NCBI GenBank assembly: GCA_013416795.1
Contig: RQSC01001207.1
Coordinates: forward strand, 53,366-78,993
Reading direction: 5' to 3'
DNA from: Prasinococcaceae sp. CCMP 1430
Lineage: Eukaryota > Prasinodermophyta > Palmophyllophyceae > Prasinococcales > Prasinococcaceae
DNA: 25,628 nucleotides
The translations under genes and the position numbers were made by a program. How positions within the stretch are numbered: the stretch's first letter is position 1; every line of letters starts with the position of its first letter. This document shows, one piece after another, positions 16,263 through 23,872 of the stretch. The notes under the pieces were generated by a model. That model did no database searches, had not been told where the DNA came from, and was given only the letters and a program-made list of their open reading frames with translations.

Positions 16263-16913
16263 ATGGCGTCGTTCGACGAGCTCGACCTGTACGGCGACAT
16301 CGGCGCCGCGGGCGGCGGCGCCGGGGGCGCCGGCGCAAGGGCGGGGGCGGACGGGGGCACCGGCGACGACCTCGAGCAGCTCTCGGTGTTCCAGCTGCGC
16401 GAGCTAGCGCAGAACTTGCGTGGCGAGCGCGACGCAGCGCGTGCGGAAGCCGCCGCGGCTGTCGAGCGCGCAGGGACCGCCGAGCGTCGCGTGAAGACGC
16501 TCATCACGAACATTTCTTCGCTCTACCGCACGGCTGGCGCCGAACTCAAGCGCACCGAGGAGCGCGCCAATGACGCGATCGAGCGCGCGCGGCGCGGCGA
16601 GGATGTGAAGTTGTCCTACGTCTACGCCAGCATCGACAAGCACGCGCCTCAGAGCTACACGGCCATGAAGCCGCAGCAGCCGGAAAACGACAACTCGCAA
16701 CACTGGCGGCATCAGAGGCAGCAAAGACAGGGCTACGAGCGCACGAGAGAGCGCGGCCCGCGCGACTCACACGAGCCACGTGACTCGCGTTACTCGCGGG
16801 AGCGGGGCGAAATTCCCGAGCAGCGAGAGCGCAATGGCGGTCACGGCTATGGCCACCACGCCCGCTACGAAAATCGCGATGATCGCAACAATGGCTGGCC
16901 GCGGCGCAGGTGA
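16263..16913 (+). CDS. Small coiled-coil, Arg-rich protein with FLASH-like N-terminus
   Basis: A 216-residue protein. It begins MASFDELDLYGDI, then a Gly/Ala linker, then a coiled coil (about 39-118: LSVFQLRELAQNLRGERDAA ... TNISSLYRTAGAELKRTEERA). The DLY(x)(D/E)I motif together with NIS.L..TA..E(L/I).R after a coiled coil resembles the N-terminal part of FLASH/CASP8AP2, which organises histone pre-mRNA 3' processing; the match is short. The C-terminal 70 residues are rich in Arg, Glu, Asp, His and Gly with several RERG/RDS pieces, as in RNA-binding or nuclear-speckle proteins. No zinc finger or RRM is present. Nuclear RNA role inferred with low certainty. Confidence 0.6.
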   Translation: MASFDELDLYGDIGAAGGGAGGAGARAGADGGTGDDLEQLSVFQLRELAQNLRGERDAARAEAAAAVERAGTAERRVKTLITNISSLYRTAGAELKRTEERANDAIERARRGEDVKLSYVYASIDKHAPQSYTAMKPQQPENDNSQHWRHQRQQRQGYERTRERGPRDSHEPRDSRYSRERGEIPEQRERNGGHGYGHHARYENRDDRNNGWPRRR

Positions 16914-17094
16914 CCACCGTACTGACTATGTCAGGCCGAGCGTCCAGGAGGCGTACAGTCAGAGCTAGCTCTAGAGTTAGATAGTACTACAGCAGTCATG
17001 TTCTCTACTCCACGCTCGAGCGGCAGCGCCGTTCCTCAGCGCCGATCGCTGTCCTCGCGTTTCGCACACACGGTAGCCGGCCCGCGTTGACGTG

Positions 17095-18249
17095 CTAGCG
17101 AGTGAGGAAGTCGTTGCGGTGCTGCGTCTTCTCGTCGCCGACCTTAGGCCTCTTGGCGAATATTGAGTTCCAGACCTCCTCGCTCGCACCTGCGGGCCTA
17201 AGCTCGGCCGCGCTGCGCTTGGCGATAGTACCACCCACGCCCCCAGCACCCGTCACCACCCTGACGCCGCCACTTGGCGCCGCGGCGCCAGCCGCGCCGC
17301 CAGCAGCCGCAGCGGGCGAACCGCCGGCTGGTGGCTTGCCGCTGGCTTTGCCTGCAGCCGCGGACTTCTTGGCAGCCTTCTTTGCGGCCTTCTTGGCCGC
17401 CCGCTCGGCTCGCTCCGCGACGAGCCTCTTCGCCGCCTCCTCGATCTCCGCGTCGGTGCCATTGAGCACGACGATGTCCGCCTCGCCGAGGGCATGCCCC
17501 GCGAGCTCCTCGCACGCTTCGCGGCAGCTCTTGAGTGCTCGCTCGCTGAACACGTGGCCCGTGGCGCGGCATACGACGAAGCGCGCCTTGGGGTCACCCA
17601 TCTCCAGCAGGCTGATAGGGCAGGTGTACAGCACGCCGTCGCCACCGCCCTTGCCCTTGCCGCCGAGCCCTTTGGCGCCCTCGTCGAGTCGCAACGTGAT
17701 GACGTCTCCCAGCTTCTCGATGTGCTGGAATCGTGCAGGCAGCGACTTGGCCACGAGCGCACCCAGCAGTGCCTCTTTGTTGAAGAGCGTCCCGAGCGCG
17801 TCGCAGGCGACGGGGGGGCGCAGCACCTCGTCGCTGAGTGCGCAGAGCGCCCAGCGATTCTGTGCGCGCAGCGCCGGGTCGACCGCGTCGGGCTTGGCCT
17901 CGGCGTACATCTCCAGGTATGCCTTGCGGTCTTCGGCGCCAGTAGATCCGCCGTCACCGCCCCCGCCCGGTCCACGCGCCCAAACCATCACCCGTGCCCC
18001 GTCGACAAGCCTCGTGCCGCGCGTGCAAAGGGGAAGTCCCGTACCTGCGCGCGGCAGCGCAACGCCCGCGCACGAGAGCGCGAGCGCCCGCATGTCGTGC
18101 TCGCCATGCTCACCGCCCACCCCGGCCGCCCGCAGCAGCGCCTCGGCGCCGTGAGCGGCCGCGGCGTCAACACGCACACGCCGGGGCCTACGGCCGCCAC
18201 CCAGGTCCACCTCCAGGTCGATCATCGATGGGGTGGAGTCGGCCACCAT
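17095..18249 (-). CDS. RTF2: Replication termination factor 2 (RTF2) with ubiquitin-like N-terminus
   Basis: RTF2 acts at stalled replication forks and, in plants and yeast, also in splicing. The 384-residue protein starts at the ATG at 18249 (a second in-frame ATG is at 18225). Residues 9-92 form a ubiquitin-like domain (IDLEVDL ... RGTRLVDGARVMVWARG), the arrangement known from plant RTF2. Next come the family block GGGGDGGSTGAEDRKAYLEM (96-114), the first RING-like half (WALCALSDEVLRPPVACDALGTLFNKEALL, 133-162) and the second (YTCPISLLEMGDPKARFVVCRATGHVFSERALK, 208-240). In the second the usual CGHVFS reads TGHVFS, so one possible zinc ligand is missing. A Lys/Ala-rich, low-complexity tail ends in SIFAKRPKVGDEKT, a plausible nuclear signal. 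Confidence 0.92.
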   Translation of the reverse strand: MVADSTPSMIDLEVDLGGGRRPRRVRVDAAAAHGAEALLRAAGVGGEHGEHDMRALALSCAGVALPRAGTGLPLCTRGTRLVDGARVMVWARGPGGGGDGGSTGAEDRKAYLEMYAEAKPDAVDPALRAQNRWALCALSDEVLRPPVACDALGTLFNKEALLGALVAKSLPARFQHIEKLGDVITLRLDEGAKGLGGKGKGGGDGVLYTCPISLLEMGDPKARFVVCRATGHVFSERALKSCREACEELAGHALGEADIVVLNGTDAEIEEAAKRLVAERAERAAKKAAKKAAKKSAAAGKASGKPPAGGSPAAAAGGAAGAAAPSGGVRVVTGAGGVGGTIAKRSAAELRPAGASEEVWNSIFAKRPKVGDEKTQHRNDFLTR

Positions 18250-18848
18250 GCCTGCGCGCGCCGGCCCGCAGTGTCGGCCCTCAGCGCCAGCCCGCGCCCG
18301 CGCCTCGCAATCGCGTGCGCGCCGGTCTCCGCCACCCAGGACCTCCCCGCGCGCACGCTCGTCTCTCGCCTCGACTGGCGCCGCGCCGCACGCCGCCCAC
18401 CCGACCACTCTCTTGCGCGCCGCGCGCCCTGTGGGGCGGCTGCTGCGGCACGCCGGAGAAGTTTCACGCACATGTTCACGCAAGCAGGCACAGGTTCAGA
18501 GCAAGCGAGAACCCCCCTCGCTCCACCCCTACCCCCATCAATCCCCTCGCGTCCACCGCTAGCTCGCGCAGGCGCCTCCCTCTGAGTGTGTGCGCGTGCG
18601 TGTGTGCGTGCGTCTCAAGCGCGCGCGCCCGCGCATGCGCGGGGAGAGGGGAGTAGCAGTGAGCGTGGTCTCTGTGGCGGAGGCCTGGAGCGTGTGCTAG
18701 CGCCCTAGATGCGCCAGGAGGCTGAGAGGTGGAGGGGCGGGGGGAGGTCCGCGTGCCTCCGCGCGCCCCTCGCGCGCCGCCGTGCACTTCGCGCGTTATT
18801 AGAGCTCGCTATTACAGCCGCCGAGAGCGTCGCACCGGGGACGCGGCG
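18250..18848. promoter_or_regulatory. Intergenic region between RTF2 start and MED4 stop
   Basis: 599 bp between two minus-strand genes. It should contain the RTF2 promoter and the MED4 3' end. A TGTAATAGC / CTAATAACG patch (18797-18815, minus strand) about 35 bp past the MED4 stop is the only AT-rich island and may mark its 3' end. A GTGTGCGTGCGTGTGTGCGTGCG run lies at 18588-18611. I see no coding or RNA gene. Confidence 0.4.
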
Positions 18849-19451
18849 TCAGTCCGAGTCGGACTCATACTCGGAGCTGGAGTAGTCCGAGACGGACACG
18901 CGCTCGTCGTCCGACACAAGGTCGAGGTCGACCTGGTCGACGAAGAAAGTTTCCTTCGGCGGCGCGGCGGGCGCAGCGGGGGCGGGAGGCGCAGGCGCGG
19001 CAGCTGCGCGCTCCTGGCGCTTGGCCGGCTCGCCCTCGCGCTCGCCCTCGCCGCCGCCAGCATCACGCGCACGCTTGGCACGCTGCGCTGCTCGCTCCGC
19101 CTCGGCAGCGTCGGGTGCGCGCGCGCCGCGTGCAGCCGCGAGGGCAGCCATGAATCCCCGTGGCGGTGGCGCGAAGAGGACGCTCGCGCGTGCCTCAGCG
19201 TCGCCCGGCGCGGGTGCGGCAAACCACGGCGCTTGCATGCCCGGCTTGTAGCCAGGCGGCGCGGCGGCCGTGTACGAGATGTGCTGCGCGTATGCGACAA
19301 CGTCTGCAGGCGACGGCTCGTTGCTCCCTGCGTCGCATGCCGCACTGCCCACGCCCGTGGCACGCTCGCGCACGAGCGGCCATGCGGCGTCGACGGCCGC
19401 CTGTAGCGCGTCATCGAGCGCTTCGAGGCGATCGAGGCGGCCGTTGTCCAT
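18849..19451 (-). CDS. MED4: Mediator complex subunit 4 (MED4)
   Basis: A middle-module Mediator subunit bridging transcription activators and RNA polymerase II in the nucleus. The 200-residue protein starts at the ATG at 19451 (MDNGRLDRLEALDD); upstream codons in this frame match nothing. Residues 1-33 are a short helical stretch. Residues 46-78 carry the family signature PSPADVVAYAQHISYTAAAPPGY followed by P(W/F). A charged helical region (about 105-150, AERAAQRAKRARD) and a Pro/Ala linker precede an acidic Ser-rich end (VSVSDYSSSEYESDSD) like the C-terminus of animal MED4. It is shorter than animal MED4 (about 270) because the N-terminal coiled coil is reduced; an unseen 5' exon is possible. 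Confidence 0.85.
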   Translation of the reverse strand: MDNGRLDRLEALDDALQAAVDAAWPLVRERATGVGSAACDAGSNEPSPADVVAYAQHISYTAAAPPGYKPGMQAPWFAAPAPGDAEARASVLFAPPPRGFMAALAAARGARAPDAAEAERAAQRAKRARDAGGGEGEREGEPAKRQERAAAAPAPPAPAAPAAPPKETFFVDQVDLDLVSDDERVSVSDYSSSEYESDSD

Positions 19452-19766
19452 CGCCTCGCACAGCGCGCAGAACTTTCTCTCTCTGTGTCTCTCCCTGTCT
19501 CGTCCGAGAGCGAGCAGGCAGGCGGCGGCGGGGCGCGGCGTACGCCGGGGTGGGCGCTCGCGCGGCTCGCGAGCCGAACGCGCTCGACGCCGCACCGTCC
19601 CACCTGGCGATGTAGGACGTGCCCGACACGCCGCCGGCCGAGCCAAAATATCCGCCGACGTACAGCAAGCCCGACGAAGCGTCCCACGCAGGGGGAAGGG
19701 GGGGCGGATGCCGGCACTGGCGCCGGCGCGCGCGTAGCGCGCGCGTGCGGCGCGCGCTCTTTGGGA
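19452..19766. promoter_or_regulatory. Divergent region between MED4 and SCFD2
   Basis: 315 bp between head-to-head starts. A CTCTCTCTGTGTCTCTCCCTGTC tract lies at 19477-19500. Most of 19560-19690 is occupied by the remains of a propeller-type coding repeat on the minus strand, described separately. Confidence 0.4.
19562..19690 (-). pseudogene. Single beta-propeller-type repeat, relic fragment
   Basis: The minus strand reads WDASSGLLYVGGYFGSAGGV, then about six residues, then YIARWDGAASSAFGS. This is one complete unit of the widespread repeat YVGG.F..AGGV....IA.WDG..W..(L/F)G found in large extracellular propeller-like proteins, with the usual second Trp changed to Ser. No second unit, start or stop context follows. 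It is either a leftover of a larger gene or an exon captured upstream of MED4. Confidence 0.65.
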
Positions 19767-22273
19767 ATGTTGTGCCCCCACGACTATCACGCCGCGCTTG
19801 CCACTCAGCGCGCGCGCTCGCCTGAGCGCGCGCTGGCGGTAGCGATGGCCGCCGCCAGCGCGCAGGCCGGTGTCACGCGCCCAGGCCTCGCGCAGCTTCA
19901 GTTGCGCGCGTTCGAGCGCGCGCTGCCGTCCCTCCCCGACGGCGACGCGGCTGTGCTGTATGCAGACGCGGGCGCCGCGCGCGCGCTTGGGGCGTGTGCG
20001 CCGTCAGGGGCGCTGCCGTGGCCGGTGCGCGCCCTCGAGCGAGCGCGGCGCGAGGATGCGCCGCTACACCCGCGCGATGCCTGCGAGGATGTCAGCGCCG
20101 GGGCGCTGCACATCGTCGTCGTCGTCACGGCGCTGCTCACTGATGCGCATGCGCGCGTCGTGCGTGCCGCGCGCGCACACGGCGTCCGCGCGGCGTCAGT
20201 GCACGTGCTCACGGCCGTCAGCGATGCGGCGCACGCGGCATGCAGTGCGTGCGCGCTCGGCGCGGGAGGGCTGGCGCTGGCCGAGTACGAGGCGGCATTG
20301 CGGCAGGAGTTACGCATCGAGCAGCCCTCGCTCGTCGTGCTCGTACGACATGCGCCGCTCCCGGCGGCACCGCTCGGCGCCAACGCCTTTGTGTCGGCCC
20401 GTGGCGGCGCTGCTGAGGCGCTGCCGGTCAACGCTGATACCATCGCTCGAGGGCGGGTTCGGGCGTCATCGCCGCACCTGCCGCCCGCAGACGACGGCGC
20501 TGAGCTCGACGACGAAACACTGCCGCCAGCGCTGCCCCTTGTCGCGCACGACCTGGCGTGCGTAGCGACCACTGTGCTCGGCGCACGTGACGTAGAGGCG
20601 TTCGCCGTCGGCAAGGCCGCGCGCGCCGTGGCGCGCGCGATCGGCCCCGCCGTGGCCGCGCTCGCGTCCGAGGGATCCGCACCCTCAACGCTCTCATCGG
20701 CGCTTGAGTCCGCCGCGGCCGCGCGAGCCGCGCCGCGCACCGCAGCGGTGGTCGTTGTAGACCGCACCTGCGACCTCGCCGGTGCGTTGCTACACGGTGA
20801 CTCGTTCGTCGGGCGCGCAGCGCAGGCGCTCGCGCCGGATGCAGAGAGAAGCAGAGCGCGATCCAGCACTGCCGCAGCACTAGCGAGCGCGGGGCCACGG
20901 TGCGCGGAGGGTGCCGCCGCTGTGGAACGCCCTCTGTCGCGCGCGGCGCTCGGCGTGCATGTGTACAAACGCACAGGGGCGGACGACGACGCTGGGGCTT
21001 GGGCTGGGGTGGGCGTGGGATTCGGGCCAGGGGTGGACCTCGCCGAGGACCTGCTAGGCCGCCGAGGACGCGATGCTGCCATGGCATGCCGTAAGGCCAT
21101 GCTAGAAGCCGTGCGCGCGCAGAAGCTCACGCGGCCCTCGCCCGCTCCGGGTGCGAAGCAGTCGCGCTCGGACGCGCTGCGGCAGCTCGCTGACACCCTC
21201 GACGGAGCGCCCGATCCACCGACGCAGCGCGCACTTGGAGGCCTCTCGTCTCTGGCGCGCTGCGCCGCAGAGACGCTCGAGGACCACGCCGCCGCGCGCT
21301 GGGATGCTGCCGCGTCCGCTGAGCGCGTCGCGCTTCTCGCTCTTGCGGAGCCGTCCACGCAATCGGTGGGCGCAGTGCTTGCTGACATGCTCCACGGCGT
21401 GCACAGCGCCAACGGCGCAGATTCTGGGGAAAGGCCGCTGCTTGACCTCATCGATGTGATCACATTGATTGCGGCAGTTGTGCTACTGAAGGTGCGGGAG
21501 TCACCGCGCGCCAAAGCGGGTGAGCGCGCACGCGCACGTGCAAGCGCAGAGGTGCGCCGGGGAGCGCGCGATCGTGAGCACTGACCCGCTTCTCACGGCT
21601 GCCGCTGCTTTGCGCGGGCGCTTCTACTCGCTCCTTCGCGCGCGCGCGTGTACAGCGCCGTGCCGCGGAAGACATGAGCAGGCTGAGCGAAGAGCTTGGG
21701 GCATCTCTTGCGCGCGAGGCGTGCGAGCACGCAGGGCAGGCGGGTGACGCGGGCGGGCACGCTGAGGCCGCCGAGGCCGTTCGCTCAAGCATCTCAGCTC
21801 TGGCGGAGCTCAGCGGTGCCCAGCTTGGACGAATGGAGGGCGCGGGCGGCGAAGTGGTGCCTGCACCGCTGGTGGCTCGCCTAGTAACTGCGGCGATCGC
21901 TCGCGCGGAGCCCGAGCTCGCTGGCGACGCGCGCATCTACAGGGCTCCCGCGGGCCTCGGGGGCGCGCTCATCGGTGGTCTGAGCGGCATCGCAAGCAGC
22001 CTTCGCGGCGGCGGGCTGACGTCAGCTCTGGGCGCCGCGCTTGCGCCTGGTGCTGCTCGCGAGCTGGATGCCGACGTGGTCGTGGTGTACGTCCTCGGCG
22101 GTGTGACGCCATCGGAGATACGTGAGGTTCGCGAGGCCGTCAAAGCGGCCGAGGCGCAGCACGCTCGCGCGGGCGGCACGAGCGGCAGCGACAAGCCTCC
22201 GCCGCGGATCGTGGTGGGTGGCACCCGGCTCATCATGCCGCACGCGCTGATTGCGCAGCTGTGGCAGGCGTGA
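19767..22273 (+). CDS. SCFD2: Sec1/Munc18-family protein SCFD2 (spliced)
   Basis: SM-family protein that binds SNAREs or tethers in vesicle traffic; SCFD2 itself is little studied. I place the start at ATG 19767; ATG 19845 (MAAASAQAG) is an alternative. Exon 1 runs to about 21491. It shows VVVVDRTCDLAGALLHGDSFVGRA, the SCFD2 form of the Sec1 'DR..DL' block, and later AETLEDHAAARWDAAASAERVAL. The last part, in another frame (about 21656-22273), holds VVVVYVLGGVTPSEIREVREAV and RIVVGGTRLI, the family's C-terminal strand pair. The best join is AAG|GTGCGG (21492) to GTACAG|CGC (21656), phase 0, giving 780 residues. A different join (donor 21520, acceptor 21578) also keeps frame, so the middle is uncertain. 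Residues 290-330 and 420-480 are low-complexity insertions compared with animal SCFD2 (684 residues). Confidence 0.8.
21492..21655 (+). other. Probable SCFD2 intron
   Basis: Frame changes between the two homologous parts of SCFD2. The preferred boundaries are donor AAG|GTGCGG and acceptor CGTGTACAG|C (164 bp, phase 0). An alternative 59-bp intron (21520-21578, GTGAGC..GTGAG) also fits. Confidence 0.5.
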
Positions 22274-22411
22274 GCGCTCGCGAGCGCATGATATAAATCC
22301 GTGCAGAGGGGTTGCTGCTTCGTTGCTGTGCGTGTCGACCACGCCACGCAAGCACGGTTCGCACGCGCACGCACGTGCGCGCACGCGCGCACCTGCTGGC
22401 CAAAATTAGCA

Positions 22412-22420
22412 TACTGTACA
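22412..22420 (-). terminator. Putative 3'-end signal TGTACAGTA (minus strand)
   Basis: Third copy of the nonamer, reversed (plus-strand TACTGTACA), between the convergent stops at 22273 and 22445 and 25 bp past the minus-strand stop. Inferred shared 3'-end element. Confidence 0.4.
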
Positions 22421-22444
22421 TGGGCAGGGAGCGCGCGGGCGCCC

Positions 22445-22954
22445 TCAGATGCCCTTTAGCCGCCAGTCCGCGCCCGACAGAAACGCCTCCATTTCCTCAT
22501 CTTCCGACTCCGACTCGGACTCGGACCCTCCGCCGATACCCGGCACGTCGGCCGCCGGGCCGCCAGCGGCCGCAGCGGGCGCGCTCGTGGCGGCCTCTGC
22601 CGCACCCCCCACCGCCTTCGCCTGCGCCTGTGCCTTGGCCACCTCTGCTCTGCGCTCCTTGAGCGCGGCGATGCGCTCGGCGTTCACGAAGCGCTCGTAG
22701 CTCTCCTCCTCTTGCAACTCGTCGGCGGCAGCACGCGCGACGGCCTCGCGCGCCGCAGCGGCGTCTGCCTCCCGTCGCTCCTCCTCAGCAGCGGCGGCAA
22801 TCGTCACGCGGGCCTGCTCCTGCTGTTGCTCGTGCCGGGATAACGCGGCGGCGGCGGGTGGCGCGGCCGCGCCAGCCACCGGCAATGCGGCCCCACCCTC
22901 CGCCGCCGCCTCGCCGCCATCAAAACGCACCCGCGAGCCCCCGCCGCACCGCAA
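22445..22954 (-). CDS. C-terminal part of a ZNF830/CCDC16-like nuclear protein (5' incomplete)
   Basis: About 165 residues with no ATG: the frame is open back to a stop at 23039 without an in-frame Met, and enters a T-rich tract at about 22955, so this looks like a last exon. Features in order: VRFDGG; an Ala-rich stretch; a charged coiled coil (EEERREADAAAAREAVARAA); LQEEESYERFVNAERIAALKERRAEV; an acidic run (SESESESEDEE); and the end AFLSGADWRLKGI. A coiled coil followed by Y....ERI..LK.R, an acidic run and a final DWR fits the C-terminal half of plant ZNF830-type proteins, which have an N-terminal C2H2 finger and roles in splicing and genome stability. I could not find the finger exon upstream. 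Identity is tentative; coding is likely. Confidence 0.5.
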   Translation of the reverse strand: MRCGGGSRVRFDGGEAAAEGGAALPVAGAAAPPAAAALSRHEQQQEQARVTIAAAAEEERREADAAAAREAVARAAADELQEEESYERFVNAERIAALKERRAEVAKAQAQAKAVGGAAEAATSAPAAAAGGPAADVPGIGGGSESESESEDEEMEAFLSGADWRLKGI

Positions 22955-23872
22955 AAGGAAAAAAAAAGTCCAAACATTAGGGTCGTACCCGCGCCCCCAA
23001 CCCGCAATGACCCTCGGCGAAAGGGGCGACCAAGGCGGTCATGTCCTGTACTGTACTGTCGTAACCCGGGTCTGAACCCTGATTGGGCGCTCCGCAAAAA
23101 AAAAAAAAAAGCCCCCAAAAATGTGAGAGTCGCGGCCGTGGCCCCGTACGTACCTCGGCGATGCGTCTGGCTGTGGTTAAGGTTACAGTGCAGTACAGCA
23201 TGTGTGAATTAGGGATATGAAAAGGGTTTACACGTGCGTCGTACATGTACATGTGCGGTGTCTCTGCGCGAAGCGACGTGATCAAAAGTAAGGTCAAAGT
23301 GCAGGCGTGGAACGATCGCCGCGCGCTGCGGGGCGCAGGCGCAGTGCCGCCGGTGTGGGTGGGTGTGTCGGGGGCAAAGGGGGGGGGGTGTCGGCGGGGA
23401 CAGGGCCGCAGAGGAGCGCGGGGCGCTCGTCGCGGGGAGGCGCAGGGGCTCGGGAGAGGAGGAGGGGGAAAAAATGGTTACCCGGCGCGGCGGCGCCGTT
23501 CGCTAGGCGCGGCCCGCGCGCGCGGACGCGCCGCGGCGGCCGCAGACTTTGCGCCGCCGCCGCCCGCCGCGCGCATCGCCGCACGCATGCGCGCATTGGC
23601 GTCCATAGCCCTGACCCTATCACCCTATCACGCGCGCGCGCACGCACACAGCCACCTAAGTGCCGCTTCTAGCCTCTCCCGCTGCCTGGCGGGGCAGAGC
23701 GAGCGGAGCGCCCGGCGCGCGCTGACTGGCGCGCGCGGGCCGCGTGGGCTGATCTCACAGCAATTATCCAGCGGCTGCAAGTATCACGACGACAGCAGAG
23801 TGCGCAATAGCTGCACTACTCCGCATGCCGCGCTCCGAGCCCTCTCACGCGCGTGCTACCCGCAGTATGGGC
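22955..23872. other. Long gap with duplicated A-tract block and low-complexity sequence
   Basis: About 918 bp between the ZNF830-like exon and the carboxypeptidase stop. Near 22949-22985 and again at 23092-23132 stands a block CCGCAAAA..AAAAAAG(T/C)CC..AAA..T...G.GTCG, two diverged copies about 143 bp apart. CTGTACTGTACTG (23047-23059), TTAGGG pieces (22977, 23211) and TACATGTACATGT (23242-23254) lie between or after them. A possible donor, CGAG|GTACGT on the minus strand (23153), could belong to an upstream exon of the ZNF830-like gene. From 23300 to 23650 the sequence is G-rich then CG-rich; 23700-23872 shows nothing recognisable. Confidence 0.4.

Noticed and set aside
16109-16513. N-terminal extension of the RING protein up to 16513
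   Set aside because: It crosses an N, covers the opposite-strand FLASH-like gene and is Pro/Ser/Ala low-complexity. The ATG at 16108 is preferred.
19452-19480. Splice acceptor upstream of MED4 (GAGAAAG|TTC)
   Set aside because: The preceding minus-strand sequence is purine-rich (GAGAGACACAGAGAGAG), not a polypyrimidine tract, so the ATG at 19451 is kept as start.
19898-21514. 538-residue open frame on the minus strand across SCFD2
   Set aside because: Ser/Ala/Arg-rich shadow of SCFD2 with no recognisable motif.
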